Shown piece after piece: positions 50,808-60,070 of a DNA stretch of 64,000 bases. This DNA is from Desulfobulbus alkaliphilus (GTDB lineage: Bacteria; Desulfobacterota; Desulfobulbia; Desulfobulbales; Desulfobulbaceae). The stretch is taken from positions 62,001 to 126,000 of the forward strand of contig NZ_JAFFQC010000009.1 of the NCBI RefSeq assembly GCF_016918545.1. The letters run 5' to 3'. Below the pieces are notes generated by a model. The model worked only from the letters and a program-made list of their open reading frames with translations, had not been told where the DNA came from and searched no databases. The position numbers and the translations under genes are program-made. Positions within the stretch are counted from its first letter, which is position 1; each line of letters opens with the position of its first letter.

Positions 50808-53489
50808 TTACCGCGCTGCCAGCCGTTGCCGCAGCACTTTATGGAGAATGCCGCCGTGCCGGTAATAGTCGATTTCCATCTCACTATCAAGGCGCAGACG
50901 CACCGGCGTGATGTCGGTCCGTCCATCGGCGCGGGCAATCTCCAGGGTCACGGTCTGGATGGGGGTGAGTTGAGCGCTCAGACCGTTGATGCTGATGGTT
51001 TCGCTCCCGTCGAGGCGGAGACTGTCGACGTTGGTGCCATCAAGGAACTGGAGGGGCAGGATGCCCATGCCCACCAGATTGGAGCGGTGAATACGTTCAA
51101 AGGAGGCAGCGATCACCGCCTTGACGCCAAGCAGCAAGGTTCCTTTGGCGGCCCAGTCGCGGGAAGAGCCGGTGCCGTAATCCCGGCCGGCAAAGACCAC
51201 CAGAGGGATTTGGTCGGCCCGGTAGGCCATGGCCGCATCATAGATGGGCATGTCCGTTGCCCCTGGCCACAGTTTGGTCCAGCCGCCATCGCGGTCCACC
51301 ATCCGGTTTTTGATGCGGATATTGGCAAAGGTACCCCGCATCATCACTTCATGGTTGCCGCGCCGGGAGCCGTAGCTGTTGAAATCCTCGGGGGAGATAC
51401 CCTGTTGCTGCAGGTATTGACCAGCCGGGGTATCGGGGCCGATAGTCCCGGCCGGAGAGATATGGTCGGTGGTGATCGAATCACCGAACAGGGCGAGAAT
51501 CCGTGCCCCGATAATATCGGCGGGCGGGGCCGGTTCCATGGACATGTCCTGAAAGAAAGGCGGCTCACGGATATAGGAAGAGTCGGGGTCCCATTGATAG
51601 AGGTCACCACCGCCACCCTCCAGGGCGTTCCAGCGGGTATCTCCGGCGAACACATCGGCATAACCGGCGGTGAAAAGATCCGGGTTGAGGGTCTGCTGAA
51701 CAACGGTCCGAACCTCCTCTTCCGTGGGCCAGACATCGCGCAGATAGACCGGCTGCCCCTGGGAATCGACACCCAGAGGTTCGCTGTCCAGGTTGATGCG
51801 AATGGTGCCGGCCAGGGCATAGGCCACAACCAGAAGGGGTGAACCCAGATAGTTGGCCCGGACCAGGGGGTGGATACGGGCCTCGAAATTACGATTTCCG
51901 CTGACAACGGCGGCGGCCACCAACTGTTTTTCCTGGATGGTGGCGGCAACGGCCTGGTCCAGGGGGCCGCTGTTGCCGATGCAGGTGGCGCAGCCATACC
52001 CGATCACATGAAAGCCAAGGGCCTCCAGGTCCGGGAGCAGGCCGCTTGCCTTCAGGTACCCCGTAACGACCCGGGATCCCGGGGCCATGCTGGTCTTGAC
52101 CCAGGGCCGAGGCGACAGGCCACGCTGCCGGGCTTTACGGGCAAGCAGTCCGGCGCCGATCATTACATCCGGGTTGGAGGTGTTGGTGCAGCTGGTGATG
52201 GCGGCGATGATCACCGCACCGTTGGTGAGGACGGTCAGTGGATCATCGGCGGACGGGGCAGTGCTGCGGCCCAGTTCCTGTTCGAACTGGTGGTGAAAAT
52301 CATCGCGGACAACAGCCAGGGGCAGCAGGTCCTGGGGTCGTTTCGGTCCGGAAAGGCTGGGAACCACCTCTCCCAGGTCCAGCTCATAGGCGGCGGTATA
52401 GTCAGGAGTAGGGCTGCCCGGCTCAAGGAAAAATCCCTGGGCACGGCAATAGGCGGCCACCAGGTCAACCAGTTCAGTGGGCCGGCCGCTGGTTTCCAGA
52501 TAGTGTAAGGTTTCTGCGTCCACCGGGAAAAATCCCATGGTGGCGCCGTACTCCGGAGCCATGTTGGCGATGGTGGCCCGGTCCGGCAGGCGCAGGTGTT
52601 GGAGGCCCGGACCGAAAAATTCGACAAAGCGGCCGACCACACCTTTGGCCCGAAGAAAACGGGTCAAGGTAAGAACCAGGTCCGTGGCGGTGACCCCAGG
52701 GCGCAGGGCGCCGTGCAAACGGACCCCTACCACTTCCGGGATCTGCAGGGAATAGGGCTGGCCGAGCAGCACTGCCTCTGCTTCGATGCCGCCCACTCCC
52801 CATCCCATGACCCCCAGGCCGTTGATCATGGTGGTGTGGGAATCCGTGCCCAGGACACTGTCGGGGTAGACAATGGACCCGCCGTTTTCTGCCGTGGTGC
52901 CGACCCCGGTGGCCAGGTATTCGAGATTGACCTGATGGACAATGCCGATTCCCGGCGGCACCACCCGGAAATTGCGGAAGGCCTGTTGACCCCAATGGAG
53001 CATGGTGTAGCGTTCTTTGTTCCGTTCCATTTCCAGGTCGACATTGGCGCTGAAGGCCTCGGGGTTGGCGCTCTGGTCCACCTGGATGGAATGGTCGATG
53101 ACCAGATCAGCGGGGATGGCCGGGTTCATGGTGGCGGGGTCACCGCCATTCCGGGCCAGGGCGGCGCGCATTGCCGCCAGGTCCACCAGTGCCGGCACAC
53201 CGGTAAAGTCCTGGAGGATAACCCGGGCGGGCATGAAAGGGATGGCGGCCAGTTGATCACGGTCAGCCTGCCAGCTGGCCAGGTTGGCGATATCCTCGGC
53301 ACTGGCAAGCCCCTGGGGAAAGTGCCTGAGCAGGTTTTCCAAAAGGACGCGGATGGAGTACGGCAGGCGGTCCACAGGGCCGAATCCAAGACGCTCCAGG
53401 GTCTTGACGGAATAGATAGTGTATGTTGTCCCGTGAACCTCCAGGGTCGTCCTGGGGTCAAGTGAAGCAATATCGTTCGATGCCGCCAT
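50808..53489 (-). CDS. acnA: Aconitate hydratase (AcnA/IRP type)
   Basis: An 893-residue [4Fe-4S] enzyme that isomerises citrate and isocitrate. Cluster cysteines are in ITSCTNTSNPDVM and GYGCATCIGNSGPL. Other family blocks are GVGGIEAEAVLLGQP, YGSRRGNHEVMMRG, and GRDYGTGSSRDWAAKGTLLLG near the C-terminus. AGGAG precedes the ATG at 53489. It heads a minus-strand run with the radical SAM and MATE genes. Confidence 0.97.
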   Translation of the reverse strand: MAASNDIASLDPRTTLEVHGTTYTIYSVKTLERLGFGPVDRLPYSIRVLLENLLRHFPQGLASAEDIANLASWQADRDQLAAIPFMPARVILQDFTGVPALVDLAAMRAALARNGGDPATMNPAIPADLVIDHSIQVDQSANPEAFSANVDLEMERNKERYTMLHWGQQAFRNFRVVPPGIGIVHQVNLEYLATGVGTTAENGGSIVYPDSVLGTDSHTTMINGLGVMGWGVGGIEAEAVLLGQPYSLQIPEVVGVRLHGALRPGVTATDLVLTLTRFLRAKGVVGRFVEFFGPGLQHLRLPDRATIANMAPEYGATMGFFPVDAETLHYLETSGRPTELVDLVAAYCRAQGFFLEPGSPTPDYTAAYELDLGEVVPSLSGPKRPQDLLPLAVVRDDFHHQFEQELGRSTAPSADDPLTVLTNGAVIIAAITSCTNTSNPDVMIGAGLLARKARQRGLSPRPWVKTSMAPGSRVVTGYLKASGLLPDLEALGFHVIGYGCATCIGNSGPLDQAVAATIQEKQLVAAAVVSGNRNFEARIHPLVRANYLGSPLLVVAYALAGTIRINLDSEPLGVDSQGQPVYLRDVWPTEEEVRTVVQQTLNPDLFTAGYADVFAGDTRWNALEGGGGDLYQWDPDSSYIREPPFFQDMSMEPAPPADIIGARILALFGDSITTDHISPAGTIGPDTPAGQYLQQQGISPEDFNSYGSRRGNHEVMMRGTFANIRIKNRMVDRDGGWTKLWPGATDMPIYDAAMAYRADQIPLVVFAGRDYGTGSSRDWAAKGTLLLGVKAVIAASFERIHRSNLVGMGILPLQFLDGTNVDSLRLDGSETISINGLSAQLTPIQTVTLEIARADGRTDITPVRLRLDSEMEIDYYRHGGILHKVLRQRLAAR

Positions 53490-53601
53490 GCGTACATTCT
53501 CCTTTTTCGAGGTCAATATCTCAAATCTGGTTAGTCATCATCCAATTATGCCAGATTTCTCGGAAACGAAAACCAGATTTTTGGAACTCTTCGTTGGTGA
53601 A

Positions 53602-53727
53602 CCTGGATCCGTGAGCGAACGTCCCGAAGGGCGGCCGGTGCAGGTTATCTTCAAGGTTTCTGCTGAAATAATAGTTTGATTACATAAAGATACACCCGGA
53701 AAAGAGTCCAGCCGTCACGGATTCAGG
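53602..53727 (+). repeat. Dispersed inverted-terminal repeat, copy 14 (short form)
   Basis: Left end CCTGGATCCGTGAGCG, right end CCGTCACGGATTCAGG. Unlike other intact copies its flanks (GTGAA and CACTG) show no duplication. The right side runs directly into a truncated gene tail, which suggests recombination. Confidence 0.93.
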
Positions 53728-53729
53728 CA

Positions 53730-53825
53730 CTGTACTCTCTGCTCCCGGTGACCGTGACCACGCTGCTTCTCCACCGGATCGAACGGCAAATGAACCTGCC
53801 CGGCTTCGAGCAGGGGAAAAACTGA
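53730..53825 (+). pseudogene. Truncated C-terminal gene tail (membrane permease-like)
   Basis: Immediately after repeat copy 14 the plus strand encodes LYSLLPVTVTTLLLHRIERQ and about eleven more residues, then a stop. A hydrophobic segment followed by a basic, amphipathic end is typical of ABC-transporter permease C-termini. No start codon or upstream coding part exists, as the repeat replaces it. The identity is tentative; chance similarity cannot be excluded for 32 codons. Confidence 0.4.
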
Positions 53826-53910
53826 CATGAGCGCATCACTCCTTTGAGAGCTTTTTGCCTATGGAAAGGGTGTCTCCCGGGCCCGTGGTGCAGGGGTATT
53901 TTTTACCCGT

Positions 53911-53929
53911 GAATGCTCACGGATCCAGG
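53911..53929 (-). repeat. Dispersed repeat, copy 15 (solo left terminus)
   Basis: On the minus strand, CCTGGATCCGTGAGCATTC is the left end of the element. The GNAT-nitrilase gene ends in it: CTG GAT CCG TGA gives Leu-Asp-Pro-stop. The rest of the element is absent. Confidence 0.75.
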
Positions 53930-55461
53930 TTTTTACCGATCCAGCCGAGTTTGTACAGATCAGTGCGCCGGCTCTGGGCGTTGCGGACACTGCCCAGGGC
54001 CCGCAGTTCCTTGATCAGGTCCAGGTCGAGATCCGTGACCAGGGTGGTCTCGATCCCTGGAGTCGCCTCAGCGGCAATGGCATCGTGGGGAAAGGAAAAA
54101 TCGGAGGGGGTGAACACTGCTGCCTGGGAATACTGGATACCCATGGTCTCCACCTTGGGGATGTTGCCGACGCTGCCCGATATGGCCACGTAGCATTCAT
54201 TTTCAATTGCCCGTGCCTGGGCGCAGCGACGGACACGGAGGTAACCGGTTTTAGTATCGGTCCAGAAGGGAACGAGCAGCAGTTTCATCCCCTCCAGCGC
54301 CTGCAAACGAGGCAGTTCCGGAAATTCGACATCGTAGCAAATGAGAATACCGATTTTGCCGATGTCGGTATCAAAGACTTTCAGATCGTTGCCACCGGTG
54401 AACCCCCAGTGCGCATCCTCATCCGGGGTGATGTGCAGTTTGGCCTGGCTGTCCCAGGTGCCGTCGCGTCGACACAGATAGCTCACATTCCGCAGTGTCC
54501 CGGACTCGTCCAGGGAAGGAACACTGCCGGTGACTATATTGATATTATACGTCAGGGCCATTTCAACCATGGCCATGCGCATGTCTTCGGTGTACCCGGC
54601 CAGCATGCGCATGGCCTCGGCTGGATTGCTGTCTCCATGGGTATGGATCAACGGGGCGTTGAACAGTTCGGGAAAAAGAATAATATCAGCCTGATAGTCA
54701 CTGACCGTATCAACAAAGAATTCAACCTGTTGCATGAAGTCATCAAAGGACCCAAAGCGCCTCATCTGCCACTGGACAACACCAAGCCGGGCAACCGACT
54801 TGGCACCGCCGATCAACCGGGTTTTCTTTTCATAATAAATATTAATCCATTCCAACAGGACAGCATGGCCGCGGGAATGATGGTCTTTGGGCCAATAGCT
54901 GGGAAGCAGGTTGCGGACATGAAAGTCATTGGAGAGTTGAAATGTCAGCACCGGGTCGTGCAGTTCCTGGTTTTTCACCTTGAGAATATACTGTTGGGGA
55001 GACATCTGTGACGCATGCTCGTAATAACCGGGAATCCGCCCACCCAGGAGGATACCCTTCAGGTTTAGATTTTCGGCCAATTCCTTGCGTACGTCATAGA
55101 GGCGTCGTCCCAGGCGCATGCCTTGATATTCCGGATCGATAAAGATTTCGATCCCATAGAGATAATCGCCTTCGGGATCATGGGTGCGGAAAGTGCCATC
55201 CCCGATGATCTGATGAAAGGTATGCTGACTGCCGAAGAGGCTGAAATCGATGATCAATGAAAGAGCAATGGCCACCGGTACGCCATTGTCCTCAATACAG
55301 ATCTGCCCCTCCGGGAAGCGCCTGATCAGAGCAGTGATCTCTTCGCCGGCCCAGGGGGTGCCGACTCCCTGGTAGACACGGTCGTTGATATCCCGTAAAA
55401 TATCATACTCATCGGCGCGCAGATGCCTGGTCGCCAGCTTGTGTTGTGTTTCCTTGTTCAT
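53917..55461 (-). CDS. GNAT acetyltransferase-nitrilase fusion protein
   Basis: A 514-residue fusion. The N-terminal GNAT domain (about 10-190) contains IEIFIDPEYQGMRLGRRLYD, the acetyl-CoA-binding motif region. The C-terminal carbon-nitrogen hydrolase domain (about 225-510) has the Glu-Lys-Cys triad in DIILFPELFN, AKLHITPDE and ILICYDVEFPE. This domain pair is known as a family, but the substrate is not. Start 55461 gives MNKETQHKLATRH; a longer frame to 55551 is possible. The last three residues and stop codon come from a repeat terminus. Confidence 0.9.
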   Translation of the reverse strand: MNKETQHKLATRHLRADEYDILRDINDRVYQGVGTPWAGEEITALIRRFPEGQICIEDNGVPVAIALSLIIDFSLFGSQHTFHQIIGDGTFRTHDPEGDYLYGIEIFIDPEYQGMRLGRRLYDVRKELAENLNLKGILLGGRIPGYYEHASQMSPQQYILKVKNQELHDPVLTFQLSNDFHVRNLLPSYWPKDHHSRGHAVLLEWINIYYEKKTRLIGGAKSVARLGVVQWQMRRFGSFDDFMQQVEFFVDTVSDYQADIILFPELFNAPLIHTHGDSNPAEAMRMLAGYTEDMRMAMVEMALTYNINIVTGSVPSLDESGTLRNVSYLCRRDGTWDSQAKLHITPDEDAHWGFTGGNDLKVFDTDIGKIGILICYDVEFPELPRLQALEGMKLLLVPFWTDTKTGYLRVRRCAQARAIENECYVAISGSVGNIPKVETMGIQYSQAAVFTPSDFSFPHDAIAAEATPGIETTLVTDLDLDLIKELRALGSVRNAQSRRTDLYKLGWIGKNLDP

Positions 55462-55586
55462 ACCCGTATTTCTCGCTACAGAGATGCGCTGCAGGTCTTT
55501 ATTCTTGACGCCGATGTTGCGGAACAGTAGGTTCACCCATGGCTGCAACATGACAGATCATTGTGCGAAAAGCAATGTTACATAAT
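55462..55586. other. Upstream region of the GNAT-nitrilase gene
   Basis: Part of the divergent 439-base region shared with the homocysteine operon, most of which is repeat copy 16. No promoter was identified with confidence. Confidence 0.4.
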
Positions 55587-55803
55587 CCTGGATCCGTGAG
55601 CGTTCGTCCGTGCGTCAGCTTTATTTTCTGTGACCGTTCGATTAAAGTAAACTTTATCGGACGGTTACGGGCAATAAAGATGGCGTGCGGACGGACGCCC
55701 CGAAGGGCGGCGGGTGAAGGTTCTCTTTAATGATTCTGCTGAAATTATAATATAATTACATCAATTTATACACAAAAAATCGTCCAGCCGTCACGGATTC
55801 AGG
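55587..55803 (+). repeat. Dispersed inverted-terminal repeat, copy 16 (full length, 217 bp)
   Basis: Left end CCTGGATCCGTGAGCG, full hairpin, right end CCGTCACGGATTCAGG, perfect flanking duplication ATAAT (55582-55586 and 55804-55808). The long frame seen in other full copies is closed here by a TAA. It lies in a divergent promoter region. Confidence 0.96.
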
Positions 55804-55900
55804 ATAATACCAATCGTGGTGCCGAGAGTCGAGCTTTGTTCCAGGACGATGTGCAGCCTTTTTTCGTTGAACGTAAGCGCCTTATCCGTGAGAAAATGCC

Positions 55901-57094
55901 ATGATCAGAACCTACGCAGATATTAATCAGAAAATCGAGGCCGGCAAGGCCGTGGTGCTCACGGCCGAAGAGATCATTGACTATGTCGATAAACGGGGCC
56001 TGGAAGCTGCTGCCAAGGAGGTTGATGTGGTCACCACCGCCACCTTCGGCCCCATGTGCTCGTCCGGCTGTTTCCTCAACTTCGGGCACAGCAAACCGAA
56101 AATGCGCATCTCCGAAGCCTGGATCAACGATGTTCAGGCCTATTGCGGGGTGGCTGCGGTGGACGTGTATCTGGGGGCCACCCAGCTCCGTCACAATGAC
56201 CCGGCCAACATGTATTACCCCGGCGAGTTCCGTTACGGGGGTGGTCATGTAATGGAGGATCTCGTGGCCGGGAAAAAACTGCAACTGTTCGGTCTTTCCT
56301 ACGGCACCGATGATTATCCCCGCCGTGAGATCCGCACCCTGTTTGACATCAATGATCTCAATCAGGCGATCATGGTCAATCCACGCAACTGTTATCAGAA
56401 CTACAACGTCGCCATCAATACGTCCGACAAACGAATTCATACCTATCTGGGTATTCTCAAGGCCCGGATGCGGAACATGACCTATTGTTCGGCGGGTCAG
56501 CTGTCCCCGTTGCTCAACGACCCCCTGTACGAGACCATCGGCATCGGAACCAGTGTCTGGCTTGCCGGGGCCCGGGGGCTTGTCTATGCGCAAGGTACCC
56601 AGCATTGCTCCCTGGCGGAACGGGATGAGAACGGGGTGCCGGTGGAGGGGGCGGGTACGCTGGCCCTGTCCGGCAACATGAAGGAAATGCTGCCCGAATT
56701 CGTCCGCGGGACCAGTTTCAAGGGGTATGGGGTATCGCTGGCCCTGGGAGTCGGTATTCCCATCCCGATCCTCAATGCGGAGATTCTCCGCCGGACCACG
56801 GTCCGAGACCGTGATATCACCGCTTCTGTCATCGATTATGCCATCGATTATCCGCAGAAAACAGGCAAGGTTCTGGCCCGGTTCAATTACGAACAGCTCC
56901 GCTCGGGACAGGTGGAGCTGGACGGTAAAAAGATTCCGGTCACCTCGCTGTCCTCCTACAACAAGGCGCTCAAAATCTGTCACCTGCTCAAGGCAGAAAT
57001 CGAAACGGGCCGTTTTCTGCTTTCCGAACCCAGCCAGCGCCTGCCTCTGCAACAGGGAATGCACTCACTGAACATCACAGGACCGGCCCGATGA
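55901..57094 (+). CDS. Homocysteine biosynthesis protein, DUF39 (COG1900)
   Basis: A 397-residue DUF39 protein. The conserved segment TTATFGPMCSSGCFLNFGHS has the cysteines implicated in sulfur transfer, and HCSLAERDENGVP and GVGIPIPILN are other family blocks. In Methanosarcina acetivorans the homologue (MA1821) acts with an NIL/ferredoxin protein to make homocysteine from aspartate semialdehyde and sulfide; sulfate reducers carry the same pair. It overlaps the NIL/ferredoxin gene by 4 bases. The function is a family-level inference supported by the whole operon. Confidence 0.93.
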   Translation: MIRTYADINQKIEAGKAVVLTAEEIIDYVDKRGLEAAAKEVDVVTTATFGPMCSSGCFLNFGHSKPKMRISEAWINDVQAYCGVAAVDVYLGATQLRHNDPANMYYPGEFRYGGGHVMEDLVAGKKLQLFGLSYGTDDYPRREIRTLFDINDLNQAIMVNPRNCYQNYNVAINTSDKRIHTYLGILKARMRNMTYCSAGQLSPLLNDPLYETIGIGTSVWLAGARGLVYAQGTQHCSLAERDENGVPVEGAGTLALSGNMKEMLPEFVRGTSFKGYGVSLALGVGIPIPILNAEILRRTTVRDRDITASVIDYAIDYPQKTGKVLARFNYEQLRSGQVELDGKKIPVTSLSSYNKALKICHLLKAEIETGRFLLSEPSQRLPLQQGMHSLNITGPAR

Positions 57095-57501
57095 TCACCA
57101 AAAAAATTTATCTCTATTTTCCCAAAAGTGAAACCGAGAAGCCTATTGTGTATCAACTGGTCAAGGAATTCGACCTGATCGTCAATATTTTCCGGGCCAA
57201 GGTGACGCCGGAAGAGGAAGGGTATCTCAGTCTCGAGGTGACCGGCACTCCGGAAAACATTGACCGGGCCTTTGCCTTTCTCGGTGGATTCGATGTGGTC
57301 ATCCACGCGGGTGACAAGAGTGTGCACTGGGATGAGGGACGCTGTGCCCAGTGCGGCGCCTGTGTGGTCCATTGTCCGCCCGGGGCCCTGTTCATTGCTG
57401 ATTTCACCACCCGTACCATCGCCTTCAACGAGGATAATTGCGTTGAATGCCTGGCCTGCATAGCGGCCTGTCCATTCGGGGCCTGTTCATCCGCTTTCTA
57501 G
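57091..57501 (+). CDS. NIL-domain ferredoxin of the homocysteine pathway
   Basis: A 136-residue protein: an NIL domain (about 1-75, KKIYLYFPKSETEKPIVYQL onward) followed by two 4Fe-4S motifs, CAQCGACVVHCPPGAL and CVECLACIAACPFGAC. It is the probable electron donor for the DUF39 protein, as for MA1822. The start overlaps the DUF39 stop (ATGA). Confidence 0.94.
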   Translation: MITKKIYLYFPKSETEKPIVYQLVKEFDLIVNIFRAKVTPEEEGYLSLEVTGTPENIDRAFAFLGGFDVVIHAGDKSVHWDEGRCAQCGACVVHCPPGALFIADFTTRTIAFNEDNCVECLACIAACPFGACSSAF

Positions 57502-57532
57502 CAGATTATTTGACACGCTCTTGGCAGGTCTC

Positions 57533-58270
57533 ATGCGCGTATATCGTACATTTTCCTGGAAAGATACAAATTTGCGCATTGCCAGCGAGGCCTTTGACCT
57601 GGTGACCAATGCGGTGGTAGCGGAGCGGCGAAAACTTGAACACTATATCGCCCGCCACCCCGAGTTCCGCACCGCGCTCGTCCCGGTTGTCCTCTTGGAC
57701 GATGCGCCCGAAGTAGCCCACCGTATGGCTGCCGCCGCCGATCGTACTGGCTTGGGCCCCATGGCTTCGGTGGCTGGAACCCTGGCACAGGCAGGCGCCG
57801 AGGCTGCCATGGCTGCCGGGTGCCGGGAAGCCATTGTGGAAAACGGCGGTGATATGTATGTCCATTCCGACGCCACGGTCACCATTGCGCTCTACGCTGG
57901 AGACAATAGCATCGGCACCAGGCTGGCCTTCCGTATCTCTCCCCGGGATCTCCCCCTGGCATTGTGTTCCTCATCGGCCCGCATGGGTCATTCCCTCAGC
58001 TTCGGACGCTGTGATCTTGCCACCGTCACCGCCAGGGAAGGTGCTTTGGCGGATTCCGCGGTGACGCTGGCCTGCAATCTGATCCGTTCCGAACATGATT
58101 TGGCGCCGGTCCTCGATGATGTCGGCTCGATTCCGGGGGTGATTGGCATCTTTGCCGTCCATAGCGGCAAAATCGGCATGTGGGGCCATCTTCCTGACCT
58201 GGTGCGCAATGAAGACGGTACCACTCGGGCCAAGATTACCCGCGATGTACGTTCTGGATTTGTCGGTTAA
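57533..58270 (+). CDS. UPF0280 (COG2122) protein, ApbE-like
   Basis: A 245-residue protein of the UPF0280 family with an ApbE-like fold; blocks include RHPEFRTALVPV, GPMASVAGTLAQAGAEAAMA, VENGGDMYVHS, and SARMGHSLSFGRCDLATV. It is the third member of the conserved set with DUF39 and NIL/ferredoxin (MA1820 in M. acetivorans), implicated in sulfide assimilation, but its reaction is unknown. ATG 57533 is preferred (GGCAGG four bases upstream) over a TTG at 57521. A strong terminator lies downstream. Confidence 0.9.
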   Translation: MRVYRTFSWKDTNLRIASEAFDLVTNAVVAERRKLEHYIARHPEFRTALVPVVLLDDAPEVAHRMAAAADRTGLGPMASVAGTLAQAGAEAAMAAGCREAIVENGGDMYVHSDATVTIALYAGDNSIGTRLAFRISPRDLPLALCSSSARMGHSLSFGRCDLATVTAREGALADSAVTLACNLIRSEHDLAPVLDDVGSIPGVIGIFAVHSGKIGMWGHLPDLVRNEDGTTRAKITRDVRSGFVG

Positions 58271-58281
58271 CGAGAAGGCCA

Positions 58282-58496
58282 CCTGCATTCGTGACGGCTG
58301 GACTCTTGTTTCGGTTATATCTTGCTGTACTCATTTTATAATTGCAGCGAAATCCTTGACAATACCTTGCACCAGCCGCCCTTCGGGGGCATCCGTCCGC
58401 CATCTTCATTGCCCGTACCCGTCCGATAACGTGCACTTTAATCGAACGGCCACGAACAACGAAACTCACGCAACGATGAACGCTCACGGATTCAGG
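58282..58496 (-). repeat. Dispersed inverted-terminal repeat, copy 17 (full length, 215 bp)
   Basis: Reverse orientation: the right end CCTGCATTCGTGACGGCTGG is at 58282 and the left end GCTCACGGATTCAGG at 58496, with the full hairpin. Flanks GGCCA and GACCA match at 4 of 5. It lies between convergent genes. Confidence 0.95.
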
Positions 58497-58503
58497 GACC
58501 AGT

Positions 58504-58540
58504 AAAAAAACCGGCACGGAATGTTCCGTGCCGGTTTTTT
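58504..58540. terminator. Bidirectional terminator
   Basis: AAAAAACCGGCACGGAA and TTCCGTGCCGGTTTTTT form a long perfect stem with a 2-base centre, with A and T runs on the two sides. It serves both the plus-strand UPF0280 transcript and the minus-strand DegP transcript. Confidence 0.95.
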
Positions 58541-58597
58541 ATGGGTACGTTGAGAAAAGGCTGTAGGCTCCGGTTCAACCGTGCCAACCGTCCTGGT

Positions 58598-60070
58598 TCA
58601 GTCGGTTTGCAGGACCACGAACCGGCTTTGCTCTCCCGCTCGGACTCTCAGCAGGACCCGGTTAGGCGTCGCGGCCTTTGTCATCGCTTCTTCCAATTCC
58701 TCCAGGTTGCGCACCCGGATCCGGTTGACCTCTTCAATCAGATGACCGGCCTGCAATCGGGCCATGGCGGCCGGACTGCCCTGCTCGACATCGGCGATCA
58801 GGACGCCTTGATCAGGAGTGTAGCCGAATTGCTCGGCTATTTCAGGGGTCAGGTCCTGGAGGGTCAGGCCGACCTCATTGAGGGTCTTACTGGGAATTTG
58901 CTGAGCAAGGGCAGCTATATCGGCGGGCTGTTCACCCACGGTCACGGCCAGATCATGTTCCTTGCCCTCACGGAGAACGCGCAGAGTCAATTTGGTAGCA
59001 GGCGGGGTCATGGCGATCTTGTTACGTAGATCGGCTACATTGGCCACCGGCAGGCCGTCGATGGCCAGGATAATGTCACCCTGTTTCAAGCCGTTTTTTT
59101 CAGCGGGTGAATCCTTGGTCACTTCGGAAATCAATGCACCTCCGGCTTTTGTATGGCCAAAGGATCGGGCCATATCTTCGTTGACATCCTGAATGAGTAC
59201 CCCAAGCCAGCCCCGGGTGACCTTGCCACTGGTGCGCAGTTGCTGCTCAATGTTCTTGGCCATATTGATGGGTATGGCGAAACCTATACCCATATATCCG
59301 CCGCTTCGAGAAAAAATAGCCGTATTCATGCCCACGGCTTCCCCATGGATATTAAGGAGCGGGCCTCCTGAGTTTCCGGGATTAATTGCGGCATCGGTCT
59401 GGATGAAATTTTCGTAATCCGTGATGCCCACGCGATTACGCCCCTTGGCGCTGACCACCCCGACCGTCACAGTATGGGTGAGTTCAAAGGGGCTGCCGAT
59501 GGCTATGACCCATTCGCCAACCTTGAGGGCGTCGGAATCTCCAAGTTTCAAGGTCGGCAGGTTGCTGCCGTCAATCTTGATCACTGCTACGTCCGACTGG
59601 GGGTCTGCACCGATAATTTCGGCGGTGTATTCCCTTTGATCCGCTAAACGCACGGTTATTTTCTCGGCGCCGTCAATCACATGATTGTTGGTGAGAATGT
59701 AGCCATCTTCGGCAATGATGAATCCGGATCCGGCCGTTCGTTGTCTGAAATTACGAGGTTCCTGCTGAGGTTGACGGGGATGGCGAAAGTGCGGCCCAAA
59801 AAACCGCTCGAAAAAAGGATCGGAAAACAGATCGGGCGGAAAAGGTCCCGCGCTTCGAGCAGTGGTGGTTTTTTCGACCGCGACATGGACAACTGCCGGG
59901 CCGGCTTTCTCAACCACCGAGGAAAAGGCTCGGGATGCACGGTCAAGCAGGGCCAGGTCGTCTTCGCTCTGGGCATGGACAGCCTGATATCCTCCGCCTG
60001 CCAACAGGGTCAGACTGAGGAAACAGGAGGCCAGAAAGTATAATCGTAGATATTTACCAACATTTTGCAT
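58598..60070 (-). CDS. DegP/HtrA-type periplasmic serine protease
   Basis: A 490-residue Do-family protease-chaperone. A signal peptide covers about residues 1-33 (VGKYLRLYFLASCFLSLTLL ... AVHAQ). The catalytic triad is His in ILTNNHVIDG, Asp in QSDVAVIKID and Ser in INPGNSGGPLL, followed by two PDZ domains (about 280-370 and 385-480). It degrades or refolds damaged envelope proteins. The start at 60070 has GGAG 8 bases upstream; a longer frame is rejected. Confidence 0.95.
   Translation of the reverse strand: MQNVGKYLRLYFLASCFLSLTLLAGGGYQAVHAQSEDDLALLDRASRAFSSVVEKAGPAVVHVAVEKTTTARSAGPFPPDLFSDPFFERFFGPHFRHPRQPQQEPRNFRQRTAGSGFIIAEDGYILTNNHVIDGAEKITVRLADQREYTAEIIGADPQSDVAVIKIDGSNLPTLKLGDSDALKVGEWVIAIGSPFELTHTVTVGVVSAKGRNRVGITDYENFIQTDAAINPGNSGGPLLNIHGEAVGMNTAIFSRSGGYMGIGFAIPINMAKNIEQQLRTSGKVTRGWLGVLIQDVNEDMARSFGHTKAGGALISEVTKDSPAEKNGLKQGDIILAIDGLPVANVADLRNKIAMTPPATKLTLRVLREGKEHDLAVTVGEQPADIAALAQQIPSKTLNEVGLTLQDLTPEIAEQFGYTPDQGVLIADVEQGSPAAMARLQAGHLIEEVNRIRVRNLEELEEAMTKAATPNRVLLRVRAGEQSRFVVLQTD

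Noticed and set aside
50731-50938. N-terminal extension of the radical SAM protein
   Set aside because: It overlaps the acnA coding end and the extra residues resemble no B12-binding domain; the family begins near MPGIILSTINARY.
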